Notes: generated by a model not told the origin, from the letters alone. Numbered from the stretch's first letter, positions 6,093-15,043 are shown. The stretch: 36,098 nt of DNA from Azohydromonas aeria (GCF_009760915.1 NZ_VIDQ01000076.1:1-36098), one strand, 5' to 3'. Program-made: numbers and translations.

Positions 6093-9050
6093 TCAAATTG
6101 CAGGCTGCGGCCCTCTGCCCTGCTGCGGTGTCGCGGCCACCACGCCCAGCTGGGCCAGCAGTTGCGCCGGCCGCATCCAGTAGCGTGCTTCGCCGCCACA
6201 GCCGCGGTCGAACCACGCCAGGTTCAGCGCCTCATAGACAGGCTGCCACGCCTGGCCGTGGCGCAGCAGCAGCGCAGGGTTGGGCACGTAGCGGCCGTGG
6301 CGTGCCCGGCGCCAGAGCCGACGCGCCGGCTGGTAGTCGCTGTCAGCCTCCGCGCGGGCCAGCACGTGGTTCAGGTAGCTGCGCTTGCGTCGCTTGTCGC
6401 TCCACAGGTGCGGTGGCAGCGCTTCGAGCGTGCCTTGCAGTTGCTCGGCGAGAAAGCCTTCCTGGTATTTCCAGGGCTCCAGCGGCCGATACGGGCAACG
6501 CGACCATTGGGTCTTCAGGCCCGCCAGCATCAGCGTGAGCACCCAGTACTCGCCCTGGTGGCGTTCAATGCGCACAAGGCGCCCATCGACCTGCACGTCG
6601 ATGGCCGCAGGGGCGAGCAGGTCGAACAGCGCCGGTAGCCCCGTCCTGGCGAACTCCGGCTCCTCCAGCGCGCGGTTGGCCGCGAACAGCCAGGCCGTGT
6701 GCCCGAACTCGTCGCGCACTTGCGGATCGGCGCCCTTCTCGAGCAGCGCCTGCACCAGCGGTGCGTTGCCGGCACGCGCCGCCAGCATCAGTGGCGTGGC
6801 GCCCACCGGCGTGCGATGGTCCACGCCGTGCGCGTCGGCCTGGCGCAGGACTTCCTTGTAGTTCTTTGCCGCGTAGGGCTGCAGATGACGCTGGCGCAGC
6901 GCCGCCACTGTGCGCCGCACCAGCTGCTCGCCTTGCTCCCAAAGCGGCGGCCGGAAGGCGTCACGGGTGTCGTTCCAGCCGGCACCGAGGAATTCGCCGT
7001 CCACGACCAGCTGGCGCGCCCCAGGGAAGTTCACCGTCGACAGCTGTTCGATCCAGTGCTGCTGCCCGTGCCAGAGCGCGTAGTCGAAGATCACCTGCCG
7101 GGGCTTGGCGCTGGGGCTGGCGGCGTCCAACGCCTTGAGCGCGAGCTGCTCGATGTGCGGCTGGTCCCAGGGCGTCCAGGGCACCGGACGGTGCTGCAGG
7201 AAAGCGTCGCGGATCGCCTGGGCCTGCTCGGCCTTGCCCTGCAGCTCCAGCTTGCGCGCCTCCTGCGCCCACTCGTCCCTCGTCGAAGCACGCGCCGCCT
7301 GCAGCCGCGCCTCGCCCGCTTGCAGGCCCAGCAAGTCCAGCAGCGGGTGAGCTGTGTCGGACTCCACCAGCGTGAGCGAGCGCACCGCACGCGTCATGGC
7401 GACGTACAGCGCGTTGACGTAGAACTTGTAGACCTCCAGCGAGCGGTCGGTCTTGTCACGCGCCCGGGCGTAGTCCAGGCTCTCGCGCTGCACGTCGGCT
7501 GCCGTCACCCCCTCGCACACCTCGGCGTACGCGGCGCGTTGCCCCGACACCAGGTTGAACAGCACCACGTGCGGGTACTCCAGGCCCTTCGCCTCGTGCA
7601 CCGAGAACAGCAGCGGCGTGCGGAAGTATTCCCGAGCCACGGCCTTGTCCTCGTCGCGCAGCACGATGACCGCGTGCTGCACGGACGCGCGCGTGGCCGC
7701 GTCCAGCGCTTTGAGGGCGGCGTCCTTGGCCGGCACCAGGGTGACCTCCCCTTCCTCGCCCGAGGTGCTGGTGACCAGGAAGTTGCTCTCGCGGTCCACC
7801 GAGCCGAAGCGCGACTGCTTGACCTTGAGCAGCCGGTTGGCCAGCTCCGTGACGCGGCGGGTGTTGCGGAAGTTGGCCTGCAGCACGTGCAGCTGCTGGC
7901 GCTGTGCCGCCGCGCCGGCCAGGCCGTGCCAGAACATCGTCTTGACCGCGGCCCAGGAGAAGAAGTTGGGGTGCACGATCTGGTTGCTGTCGCCGCACAG
8001 CAGGAACTGCCCCGGGGCTTTCAGCGTCGCCAGCACCAGCGCCAGCTGCACCGGGGTGAAGTCCTGCACCTCGTCCACCACCACGAAGTCGTACTCGGCC
8101 GTAGCCAGCGCGCGCCACTCGTGCGCCACCAGGTTGGCGTCGAACAGCCCGGCCTCGGCGAGCCACTGGCGGTAGCGCTGGAACAGGCCGTGCGTCGCCT
8201 CGCGCGCGGCGGCCGGCAGCAGGCTCTGGCGCGGGCCCAGGGCCAGGTAGTCCTGCAGCGCCAGCGGTCCGCCCGGCTGCGCGCCTATGACGCCCCGGAA
8301 CTCCTCGAACAGCGCATGGGCGTCGAAGTCGCCCAGTGCCCGGACGGCTTGGCGGTGGCGGTCGAACCAGCCGCGAAACGCCTTCAAGTCCACCTCGCGC
8401 CCCGGCGGCACGCGCATGGTTTCCAGCAGTTCCCGAAAGCTCAGGAAGTCCGCCTCCTGTGCCGGGTTCTCGAAGGCGTGGGCGCCGTAGAGCGAAAGCG
8501 CCCCCTGCGCGAGGTACGGCGAGAGCGTGACGTACAGCACCCGCCCGGGCAGTTCGCGCAGCCGCGAAATGGTCAGTGCCGTCTTGCCGGAGCCCGCGGA
8601 TCCCGCCACCACGAGCGGTAGAGGCAACCGCGAGAGCGCGTCCTGCGCGTCGTCGAACACCACGGGCTTGTCCAGCAATTCGAACTGCACGCGCTGTGGG
8701 TGCAGCCAGCGCAGCGGAGCAAGTTCGGCCTCGGGCACCGCCGCAGCATCGGCGGTCGGCTCGTGCTCGATCTTGGCCTCGTCCACCGCGGCTCCCCGCA
8801 GGAAGCGCGAGTGGTCGTAGGCATGGTTGAGGATGACCTCCAGCGCCAGGCACACCATTTGGCCGTCGATGCGCGCGAACTGCAGCAGCAGCCGGTTGGC
8901 ATGGTCCAGCCGCGCGCGGTAGTAAGGCCCAGCATGCAGCTTCTTCACGTCGGCCGAACGGAAGTCGCCGGTCTCGATGGCGGCACGCACTTTCTCGAAG
9001 GCCGGACGCACACGCCGCAAGTCGAGGTCCTTGTACTGGAGAAGACGCAT
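6093..9050 (-). CDS. SF1 (UvrD/Rep-like) helicase with RelE-like N-terminus and ankyrin repeats
   Basis: From ATG 9050 the product is 985 aa (an in-frame ATG at 9095 would add 15). Residues about 1-90 resemble RelE/ParE-type toxins (KKLHAGPYYRARLDHANRLLLQF). The helicase core follows: Walker A VAGSAGSGKTAL (about 148-159), Walker B VVVDEVQDFTP (about 322-332), GDSNQ, the motif V region VHEAKGLEYPHVVLFN and motif VI YVAMTRAVRSLTLVE (about 550). Two ankyrin repeats (TPLMLAARAGNAPLVQALLEKGADPQVRDEFGHTAW) lie near residues 745-795, then about 180 residues of unknown fold. The ATPase motifs look intact, so an active DNA or RNA helicase is likely. It lies beside a PIN toxin-antitoxin pair; a stress or anti-phage role is inference. 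No good Shine-Dalgarno separates the two starts. Confidence 0.82.
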   Translation of the reverse strand: MRLLQYKDLDLRRVRPAFEKVRAAIETGDFRSADVKKLHAGPYYRARLDHANRLLLQFARIDGQMVCLALEVILNHAYDHSRFLRGAAVDEAKIEHEPTADAAAVPEAELAPLRWLHPQRVQFELLDKPVVFDDAQDALSRLPLPLVVAGSAGSGKTALTISRLRELPGRVLYVTLSPYLAQGALSLYGAHAFENPAQEADFLSFRELLETMRVPPGREVDLKAFRGWFDRHRQAVRALGDFDAHALFEEFRGVIGAQPGGPLALQDYLALGPRQSLLPAAAREATHGLFQRYRQWLAEAGLFDANLVAHEWRALATAEYDFVVVDEVQDFTPVQLALVLATLKAPGQFLLCGDSNQIVHPNFFSWAAVKTMFWHGLAGAAAQRQQLHVLQANFRNTRRVTELANRLLKVKQSRFGSVDRESNFLVTSTSGEEGEVTLVPAKDAALKALDAATRASVQHAVIVLRDEDKAVAREYFRTPLLFSVHEAKGLEYPHVVLFNLVSGQRAAYAEVCEGVTAADVQRESLDYARARDKTDRSLEVYKFYVNALYVAMTRAVRSLTLVESDTAHPLLDLLGLQAGEARLQAARASTRDEWAQEARKLELQGKAEQAQAIRDAFLQHRPVPWTPWDQPHIEQLALKALDAASPSAKPRQVIFDYALWHGQQHWIEQLSTVNFPGARQLVVDGEFLGAGWNDTRDAFRPPLWEQGEQLVRRTVAALRQRHLQPYAAKNYKEVLRQADAHGVDHRTPVGATPLMLAARAGNAPLVQALLEKGADPQVRDEFGHTAWLFAANRALEEPEFARTGLPALFDLLAPAAIDVQVDGRLVRIERHQGEYWVLTLMLAGLKTQWSRCPYRPLEPWKYQEGFLAEQLQGTLEALPPHLWSDKRRKRSYLNHVLARAEADSDYQPARRLWRRARHGRYVPNPALLLRHGQAWQPVYEALNLAWFDRGCGGEARYWMRPAQLLAQLGVVAATPQQGRGPQPAI

Positions 9051-9129
9051 AGGGTGGCGGGTCGGGAAACAGGAGATGCTGGTGCGGCCATGCATGCCCC
9101 CGTTCGGTTTGCAGGGGTCGGTTCTGCTG

Positions 9130-9591
9130 TCAGTCTTCAGGCGCCAGATAGAGTTTCACCCGGCTCGTGGTCCAGGTGGCCACGCCGGTGCCGAAGAAAT
9201 CAGCGTCCTCTGTCCATACCGGACAGCCCAACACCAGCGCACAAGCCAGCGCCGGCCAGTCGTCGAGATCACGCTCGGCAATGCGCGCCAGGGCCTGGCC
9301 CTGCAGCGGCTGGTAGACCTCTGCGTCAAGCGGATGCACTACCGCTTCCAAGGCGTCCAGAACCGCCAGCGTGGCGGCGCTGTCCACGCCGCGTTTTTCC
9401 AACAAGGCCGGTAGGTACTTGTGCGCCTCGATGTACGCGGTGTCGGGGGCGAAAAAGCTCACCTCCCTGGCGTGGTCCGCGATGAGTCGGCGCACCCGCA
9501 CGCCCAGGACTGCGCGGATGAGGATGTTGGCGTCCAGGACGATGGCCCGCTGGATCATGGCCACTGACGGCTGCTGCGAAGGTGGCCTCAC
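9130..9591 (-). CDS. PIN-domain RNase toxin (VapC-like)
   Basis: The product is 153 aa from GTG 9591, or 142 aa from ATG 9558. It shows the PIN acidic residues in order: VLDANILI (first Asp), YIEAHKYL (Glu), ERDLDDWPALACAL (Asp) and VWTEDADFFGTGV (Asp cluster). PIN toxins of TA pairs are Mg-dependent RNases, often cutting tRNA or rRNA. The GTG start overlaps the stop of the upstream antitoxin gene (GTGA), which suggests coupled translation; the ATG gives the more typical N-terminus (MIQRAIVLDAN). The antitoxin gene upstream completes a standard type II module. The full length and intact motif set suggest an active toxin. Confidence 0.85.
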   Translation of the reverse strand: MRPPSQQPSVAMIQRAIVLDANILIRAVLGVRVRRLIADHAREVSFFAPDTAYIEAHKYLPALLEKRGVDSAATLAVLDALEAVVHPLDAEVYQPLQGQALARIAERDLDDWPALACALVLGCPVWTEDADFFGTGVATWTTSRVKLYLAPED

Positions 9592-9872
9592 ACGCGCTTG
9601 CGGCCTGGCCGATGGCCTGACGCATCGGCGGCCCGGGCGGCCTTGAATTCCGCTGCCACTTCCTCGACGTCAACGCCCTGGGCGGCCAGCAGGTGGTCGA
9701 GCTGTTCCCAGACCTGTTGCAGGGCGGCCATGTCCGCTTCTGCCTGAGCGTGCGTGGGAATGAAGTAGCCCACGGTCTGCCCGTGACGCGTGACCGCCAC
9801 TGGCTTGTCTGCGGCGATGTACTCGGCAAGACCTGCACGGAACTCGCGGATGCCGACCTTGGTGGGTTCCAT
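9588..9872 (-). CDS. Phd/YefM-family antitoxin
   Basis: The 94-aa protein has the Phd/YefM N-terminal DNA-binding pattern (GIREFRAGLAEYIAADKPVAVTRHGQTVGYFIP) and a helical C-terminus that would wrap the toxin. The ATG at 9872 has a GGAG Shine-Dalgarno 8 bp upstream. Such antitoxins neutralise the toxin and repress their own promoter; the perfect palindrome TGTGTACACA at 9917-9926, 45 bp upstream, is a good operator candidate. The stop overlaps the PIN toxin start. Unusually, the frame stays open upstream into a DUF4188 gene, so a longer fusion product is possible. Confidence 0.85.
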   Translation of the reverse strand: MEPTKVGIREFRAGLAEYIAADKPVAVTRHGQTVGYFIPTHAQAEADMAALQQVWEQLDHLLAAQGVDVEEVAAEFKAARAADASGHRPGRKRV

Positions 9873-10487
9873 GGTGTGCTCCAAACATGGGAAAGAACAC
9901 CTCAATTGTGCATCACTGTGTACACAAATGCGAGTTGCTGCCCTTGTGAAGCTGCCCAGCATCGCGCACATGGGCAAACTGGTGCGGCCAGAACCGTGAC
10001 CACGCTGCACCAGGTGGCTTCCTCCGAAATCCATGCGGGACGCTGCGGTTTGCATGGAGCCGCTGGCCCGGACCAGCTGCCCCGCCCTGCCCAACCCGAA
10101 CGGCGGCATGTTCACGTAGATGCTCTCGTAGCTGCCGGCAGCGGCGAGGTAGGTTTCGTGCCAGATGCCCACCGAGCCGTCCGTGCCTACGGCGCGGTTG
10201 AACCGGCGCCAGGCCGGCAGGTGCGCTGCCGTCCTGTCGTGGGCGTAGGCCTGCAGCTGCTCGATGCTGCGCCAGTACTGCACCATGATGGCGGTGCGGC
10301 CGAGCCAGCTCTCGGCGTGCAGGAAACCCATCTCCGGATGGCGTTGCAGCTCGTTGATCATGCGCGGCATGGCGCCGAGCACGGGCAGCCACTTGTGCAC
10401 GAGCCAGGGCTTGTTGATACGCAGGCCGATCAGGAACACGACGAAGTTGCCGTCGATGGTGGCGGCCAGGCGCTCGTTGCGGATCAT
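9588..10487 (-). CDS. DUF4188-family protein whose frame runs on into the antitoxin gene
   Basis: ATG 10487 follows a GGGAAG Shine-Dalgarno. Residues 1 to about 150 match the DUF4188 family (haem-monooxygenase-like ferredoxin fold): DGNFVVFLIGLRINKPWLVHKWLPV, GRTAIMVQYWRS, LPAWRRFNRAVG, GIWHETYL, NMPPFGLGRAG. The reaction is not known. The domain ends near nt 10030. No stop codon follows: the frame continues through about 50 codons that look non-coding and joins the antitoxin frame at 9872, ending at 9588 (299 codons in total). The natural 3' end was probably replaced when the TA pair arrived. Whether the fusion is made is unknown; the antitoxin has its own start. Confidence 0.6.
   Translation of the reverse strand: MIRNERLAATIDGNFVVFLIGLRINKPWLVHKWLPVLGAMPRMINELQRHPEMGFLHAESWLGRTAIMVQYWRSIEQLQAYAHDRTAAHLPAWRRFNRAVGTDGSVGIWHETYLAAAGSYESIYVNMPPFGLGRAGQLVRASGSMQTAASRMDFGGSHLVQRGHGSGRTSLPMCAMLGSFTRAATRICVHSDAQLRCSFPCLEHTMEPTKVGIREFRAGLAEYIAADKPVAVTRHGQTVGYFIPTHAQAEADMAALQQVWEQLDHLLAAQGVDVEEVAAEFKAARAADASGHRPGRKRV
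9917..9926. promoter_or_regulatory. Perfect palindrome, likely TA operator
   Basis: TGTGTACACA is a perfect 10-bp palindrome in an AT-richer stretch 45 bp before the antitoxin start. The position fits autorepression by a Phd/YefM antitoxin; no binding data are available. Confidence 0.5.
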
Positions 10488-10779
10488 GGGTGTGCTTCCC
10501 GTCGTCAAGGATGGCGGCCACGGCGCGGATTCAGCGCAAGCGCTCCAGGAAGTGTCGGCCACCACGATGTGGCGGATCGCGTTCACCAACCGGCGCTAGC
10601 TCGCCAGGAACGGCAATGCCGGCCCGGCGGCCAGGGCCGCGCTGCCGCGCTCTGATTCTTGGGCGAGCTCGCCCGAGCTTACGGCCACGGCGCGCACGAG
10701 CCGCTCCAGCTCACGACGGCACAGGGCTGCCTGAAGCTCCATCGCCTCGTCGGCCGTGAGCAGGGCCTGAGGCGTGACG

Positions 10780-11745
10780 GCGCCAAACGCGCGCGCTGTG
10801 GGCAACTGGACGCCCTGCTCGACAGCATCGGTTTCGAATTCGAAGGCTTCAGCGGCAGCAGCGCCGACGCGATGAACGCGGTTGCCATCGCCGACGACTG
10901 GGCACGGGGCGGACGCGCGGGAGCACGGCAGGCACTGGCGGCCTCCTGGTCCGCCATCTGACGAATGATGCCCGCCGCCTTGCTGGGCCAGCGCCCCGGC
11001 GAGGACGTCAGCCTGTCGCCGGCCGGCCGCATGCTCGCGAGCTTGGCCACGCAGTTCTCGCCGGCGCAGCGCAACCCGATGGCGCTCAACGGCGTGCGCG
11101 GCCGCTGGTGCGACGTGTCGGTATCGAACGGCTGTGCCGGCACAGTCCCTTCAAACTGTTCATCGGCACGACGCAGGGCCAACACCGGGCGGCTTTGCGT
11201 GTCCCGGAAGTCTGAGCTGAGTGCCGAAGTGCAGCTGGCCTCGGCCTGCCTGCCCTGTCTCCACGCCTCCGTCGACATCAACGGACAGCCGTACTGGGTT
11301 GGTGGCTACAGCGCCGACCCGACCGTGTTCCCGCTGTTCCGTGAGTGCACCAGCACCGATGTGCTGTTGCAGCTGTTGAGCCCCTTGACGCGCGCCGACA
11401 TCCCGCACACCTCGGCCGGGATACACGAGCGCGTCACAGAACTGGGCTCCCACGCCCACTTCATGCGCGGGAGGCCGCTCTTCTCACGCGCCATGTCCAT
11501 TGCCGCGCCGTCCTTCATCGACCATGGTCGGCTGGAGCGCAAGCTGCAAGTCATGCGGCTTTCACAGGATCGAACCCGGTTCCTGCCCGAGCACGCAGCG
11601 GCAGGAAACGCGGCTACTGGCCCATGGGCCGCATCTGGAGCTGCTGTACGGCAAGGGCCGGAAGCGAGGCCCGGCCTGGCTGGCCAAGCACGCGGGTGCG
11701 AGCGGCGTGCGCTCCAGCACCGACGGGGCGCACCGCTTCGGCTGA
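10780..11745 (+). pseudogene. Patatin-like phospholipase, decayed by frameshifts
   Basis: Patatin features are spread over different frames. LDALLDSIGFEFEGFSGSSADAMNAVAIAD (about 10808-10900) has the GXSXG nucleophile elbow as GFSGS. LSPAGRMLASLATQFSPAQRNPMALN follows in a second frame (from about 11010). ERLCRHSPFKLFIGTT (about 11128-11175) then passes by a frameshift to ANTGRLCVSRKSELSAEVQLASACLP and DGG-box-like INGQPYWVGGYSADP. A last shift leads to the patatin C-terminus LLYGKGRKRGPAWLAKHAGASGVRSS, ending with TGA at 11743-11745. In the family a Ser-Asp dyad hydrolyses acyl lipids. At least three frame changes and a degraded N-terminal glycine-rich loop make it non-functional. The long plus-strand ORF over this stretch is a composite, not a gene. 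Confidence 0.72.
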
Positions 11746-12078
11746 ACGCCACGTTGCCCCGCATGATCAAGGCTGGTGGCGCAAGCCACACCTGCACAAA
11801 AGCTCTCACGGTTCACAGCACTCGTCCCGGGACGCAGGCTTCGTGTGCCGCGCACAAAAGCTCTCACACTTGGCGGGACGCCTGGACCCGCAGGTTGGGC
11901 GCGTGTGGGTTCACGGGCAGGCCTGCACCGTCTGCTCTGCCCCTTCAGCCGGTCGTTCGGCATTCCAGGTTGCTGGCATGCCGGACGCTGGGATCCATGA
12001 ACCTGCCGCCTTCCCTTGCAGCCGGACTGCTGCGGCTTTGCGCTGGCATTGAAATCCCTCTTTAAGGTCGTCTGCGCT
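11746..12078. other. Gap carrying two remote iterons
   Basis: No gene is seen between the patatin remnant and the transposase remnant. The notable content is the pair of 17-bp iterons at 11794-11868. Confidence 0.5.
11794..11868 (+). repeat. Two Rep iterons distant from the origin
   Basis: GCACAAAAGCTCTCACG (11794-11810) and GCACAAAAGCTCTCACA (11852-11868) match the iterons next to rep at 15240-15478. Start-to-start spacing is 58 bp. They lie beyond parB, about 3.4 kb from the main array. They may be a leftover origin copy or an incompatibility/control site that binds Rep. Confidence 0.75.
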
Positions 12079-12625
12079 TCATTTAACGCGACCCCTGGCC
12101 AGGACATGCGCTGTGGCGACGTGGCGTGAGGCTTCGCGGCGGGTGACAGAGTTCTCCTTGGCCGCGGGCTTGGCCCCCCGACGGTGGCGGCGCAGTCACG
12201 CGGGCTGGACAAGGGCCGCAACATCCAGCAGCGCCTGCGCCAGCGACAAGGTATCGAGTTGCTCGTAGGCGAACACGGCGTGAGGTGCGCATTTATGCCG
12301 TGCTCGCGCACGATGAAGCACGCCCCTTGTGCGGCCCAGCCGCTACTGCACGTGGGCGTCTTCTGCGGGCATCACGGCGAGCACAAGGCGCTGTCGGGGT
12401 CGAAAACCACCAGCGACTGCCCTGACAGTGACGCACCGCGGTTAGCCACGTAGCGGCTCAATGCGCAGTTCGCTGGCCCCGAGATGGTTGCCGTTGAGGA
12501 TGCGCACGCGCCAGCCCGGGGCCAGCGTCGGCTTGTCGCACTGTAGCGCCAGCCGCGCCATCAGCATCACGGGACCGTGCTGTGTGAAACGCTGCACGCC
12601 GGCATCCGCCACCGTCACCGCACAC
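12079..12625 (-). pseudogene. IS4-family-type transposase, decayed remnant
   Basis: Reading leftwards on the minus strand, pieces of an IS4-like transposase appear in order but in several frames. They are LAPGWRVRILNGNHLGASELRIEPLRG (DGNHL-like catalytic block, here NGNHL), ASLSGQSLVVFDPDSALC, VMPAEDAHVQ, AQGACFIVREHG, LAQALLDVAALVQPA, and the basic C-terminus RRHRRGAKP...SRHVATAHVLARGRVK, with TGA at 12081-12079. Stops and frameshifts separate them and an internal segment is missing. The element can no longer move. No terminal inverted repeats or target duplication could be identified by eye. The family call rests on the order and style of these blocks. Confidence 0.6.
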
Positions 12626-12785
12626 CTCCACTGACATCCGGTGCATCAGTGGCGCAGCGTGCCCGCCATTCGGCCAGGTTGAAGGGGTGGCAGTGAAGCC
12701 GCCGAGCCGAAATGCTAAGTGTTTGATTTATAAAGATGTTATTTTATAGCAAGCGTTGCGGACCCCGGTGAAAGCCGACCTGCAA

Positions 12786-12812
12786 TGGAAAAGGGGCCCG
12801 AAGGCCCCTTGT
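12786..12812 (-). terminator. Rho-independent terminator after parB
   Basis: An 8-bp perfect stem AAGGGGCC/GGCCCCTT (12791-12798 with 12803-12810) encloses a 4-base loop. Read on the minus strand the loop is TTCG, and the stem is followed by TTTTCC. It lies 25 bp after the parB stop, so it should end the parA-parB transcript. Confidence 0.8.
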
Positions 12813-12834
12813 GGATACAGCATGTGCCGTGCGC

Positions 12835-13788
12835 TCACGGCGCCTCAGCCAGGTCACGCAGCAACGCCTCGATCGCTTGCTCGGCGCGCTGGCGGTCCTC
12901 CTCGGACTTGAAGCGCACCACGACGCGGTTACCGCTGGCCGTCACGTCGCAAAAGGTCTTGCGGCCCGAGCGGATCACCACCGGCGCGTTCGCCGCGGTG
13001 CGGGACGGGCGCTGCGGCGCGCGCACCCAGGCCAGGGCCTTGGACTGGTCGAGCTGCTGTTCGACCACCATTTGCACCGCCCGCGTCACGCGTTCGGGCT
13101 GGTCGGCAGAAAGCTGCGCCAAGCCCTGCGCCAAGTTGGCGCCGACACTGCGCGGGTGACTGGCGATCAGCGCCAGTGCGTCAGCGGGCAGCCGCTCGAA
13201 GCTCAGCAATTGCGCCACCAGTGAGCGGCTTACGCCAGCCTTCTTCGCCAGCGCTTCCTGAGACATGCCACTGGCACGGCGAATCTGCTCGAAGCCAAGG
13301 TACTTGTGATAGTCGGGCAGTTCCGGCGCCAGGAAGTTGTCGAAGAAGACCAGAGCCATGGCTTCTTCGTCGGCATAGTCCTTGACGACGGCGTCGATTT
13401 CCTCGCGACCGAGCCGCCGGAAGGCCTCGACCCGGTGGTGGCCCGCGATGATTTCGTAGCCGCCGTCGGCCAGCGTGCGCACCACCACCGGCGAAGCCAG
13501 GGCGTTGTGCTCCAGGTTGGCTTGCAGGCCAGCCACCCGGTCCTCGTCGATGCCGGCGGTCTGCCAGCGGCTGGGGCGCAGCGCCTCCAGCCGCAGCACC
13601 AGCGGACGCCCGGCGCGGCCTTCCAGTTCCTGCACCTTCGTCTGCAGCTGCTGGTAGCCGGCGGACAGCTGAGCCAACTGCACCGGCGCGCCGATGGAAC
13701 CCGTGCCACGCGGTCGCAGGGCCACCGGCGCTGCATCGGCCAGCATGGCCGTGATCTCGCCCAGATGGGACTTCACACCCTTGGCCAT
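12835..13788 (-). CDS. parB: ParB-family plasmid partition protein
   Basis: The 317-aa protein shows the ParB/Spo0J N-terminal domain (RPLVLRLEALRPSRWQ, ASPVVVRTLADGGYEIIAGHHRVEAFRRLG; the GHHR box at about residues 114-120 replaces the usual GERR/GHRR form). An HTH follows (MSQEALAKKAGVSRSLVAQLLSFERLP, about 182-204), then a C-terminal region for dimerisation. ParB binds a centromere-like parS site and activates the ParA ATPase to segregate plasmid copies. The ATG at 13788 is one base after the parA stop, with GGAGG as Shine-Dalgarno inside the end of parA. A terminator follows. No parS palindrome could be picked out by eye. Confidence 0.9.
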   Translation of the reverse strand: MAKGVKSHLGEITAMLADAAPVALRPRGTGSIGAPVQLAQLSAGYQQLQTKVQELEGRAGRPLVLRLEALRPSRWQTAGIDEDRVAGLQANLEHNALASPVVVRTLADGGYEIIAGHHRVEAFRRLGREEIDAVVKDYADEEAMALVFFDNFLAPELPDYHKYLGFEQIRRASGMSQEALAKKAGVSRSLVAQLLSFERLPADALALIASHPRSVGANLAQGLAQLSADQPERVTRAVQMVVEQQLDQSKALAWVRAPQRPSRTAANAPVVIRSGRKTFCDVTASGNRVVVRFKSEEDRQRAEQAIEALLRDLAEAP

Positions 13789-13789
13789 G

Positions 13790-15043
13790 TCATTCCTCCG
13801 ATTCAGGCTCGTTCCACACGTGGCGGCGCGTCATCAGATCGACCTCGTCGACGAACTTGTCGAACGCCACGCGCGCACGCTCATAGGTCTTGGCCGATCC
13901 AACGTACTTCTCGACGTCGAAGACGGTCGCCAGCTCCGTGCCGCTGGTCTTGATGGCTTCGGTCAGCGGCAGCTCGCTGCTCATCACGTACTCCCCGTAG
14001 AACATGCGGATCCACTTGAGCATCTCCTGCACGCGGCCCTTGTGCGACTCGACCATGCTGGGCACCACGCCCAGCCAGGCGAACAGGCGCTCCCGGTCCG
14101 AGACCCGGCGCATCGTCTCGGCCAAGTCGGTAAACATGTTCCAGAACTGCACCGAGCTTTGCAGGCTCAAGCCTTCAGGCACCACCGGCAGGATCAGCGC
14201 GTCCGAGGCCCAGTAGGCATTCATGGTCAGGTACGACAGCGCCGGGGGCAGGTCCAGGATGATGTAGTCGTACTCGCTGCGCAGCGGGTGCAGCGCCTGG
14301 CTCAGCACTTCCAGGAAGTTGAACTGCTTGCCCTCGCGCTGCGCTTCCATCGAGCGCAGCGGCAGATAGAACTCGGAGGCGAAGAGGCTGGTGGAACCGG
14401 CAATCAGGTCCACCCCGCTCCAGTAGGTCGGGCGAATCGACTCGGCAAGCGAGGCGCGGTAGCCCTCGGTGCCGGGCGCGCGCGTCACGGGCTCGACCGT
14501 CTCCTCCGCGCCGATGGCGCCCGGGTTCGAACCCATGACGGCCGTGGCGCTGCCCTGCGGGTCCAGGTCCACCAGCAGCACCGAGTACGAGCGCAGCGAC
14601 AGGCCCTGCGCCAGCGAGGTGGCCAGCGTCGTCTTGCCGATGCCGCCCTTGAACAGGCCCACCGAAATGACGGTGCCCAGCTGCCCGGGCTGGCGTGCGT
14701 AGCGGCGCGCCCCGACGTGCCGCACCCAGTCAATGGCCTGCTCCAGCGAGAAGGAGCGGTGCGGCGTGAGCTTGTTGCCGGACTCGTCCGTGACCAGCCC
14801 GTTGGCCAGGCCAAACTCCGCCGATTTGTCCAGCAGCCGCAACATGGCCGCATGCGACTTGCCGCACAGCGCCGCCAACTGCGTGGCGTTGAAGCGGGGC
14901 GCCCGCTTCTCGCCGGTAGGCCGGTAGATGGCGGAGCGGATGCGCTCCATCATCGAGCTGATTTGGAAGTCAAGCCGGTTGAGGTCGTCCAGCGTCACGC
15001 CGCGGGACAGGGCAGGTGTGGGCGACACCGCGTCTGCTGCCAT
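13790..15043 (-). CDS. parA: ParA-family partition ATPase
   Basis: ATG 15043 (AAGGA Shine-Dalgarno 7 bp upstream) gives 417 aa; the frame is open to 15118 but the extra part looks non-coding. The N-terminal region has a helix-turn-helix (FNATQLAALCGKSHAAMLRLLDKS, about 51-74), as in the long plasmid ParA type that represses its own operon. Then come the deviant Walker A KGGIGKTTLATSLAQGL (about 130-146), DLDPQGSAT, and the Walker B-like YDYIILDLPPALSYLTMNAYWASD. ParA forms ATP-dependent gradients that position plasmids. It is divergent from rep, with the origin iterons between them, a common replicon layout. Confidence 0.93.
   Translation of the reverse strand: MAADAVSPTPALSRGVTLDDLNRLDFQISSMMERIRSAIYRPTGEKRAPRFNATQLAALCGKSHAAMLRLLDKSAEFGLANGLVTDESGNKLTPHRSFSLEQAIDWVRHVGARRYARQPGQLGTVISVGLFKGGIGKTTLATSLAQGLSLRSYSVLLVDLDPQGSATAVMGSNPGAIGAEETVEPVTRAPGTEGYRASLAESIRPTYWSGVDLIAGSTSLFASEFYLPLRSMEAQREGKQFNFLEVLSQALHPLRSEYDYIILDLPPALSYLTMNAYWASDALILPVVPEGLSLQSSVQFWNMFTDLAETMRRVSDRERLFAWLGVVPSMVESHKGRVQEMLKWIRMFYGEYVMSSELPLTEAIKTSGTELATVFDVEKYVGSAKTYERARVAFDKFVDEVDLMTRRHVWNEPESEE

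Noticed and set aside
6699..8621. 640-codon plus-strand ORF opposite the helicase gene
   Set aside because: Composition is that of an antisense shadow and the helicase motifs on the other strand are intact.
10596..10805. 69-aa minus-strand ORF that looked vaguely phasin-like
   Set aside because: Resemblance is limited to helical Ala/Glu composition; no start signal and no supporting neighbour.
10965..12065. 366-codon plus-strand ORF as a single gene
   Set aside because: It is a composite: patatin pieces in and out of frame, then iterons and non-coding sequence.
12721..12760. AT-rich inverted repeat (TATAAA/TTTATA) between the IS remnant and the parB terminator, considered as an IS end or parS
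   Set aside because: The stem is only 6 bp with no matching copy seen elsewhere; not enough to call.
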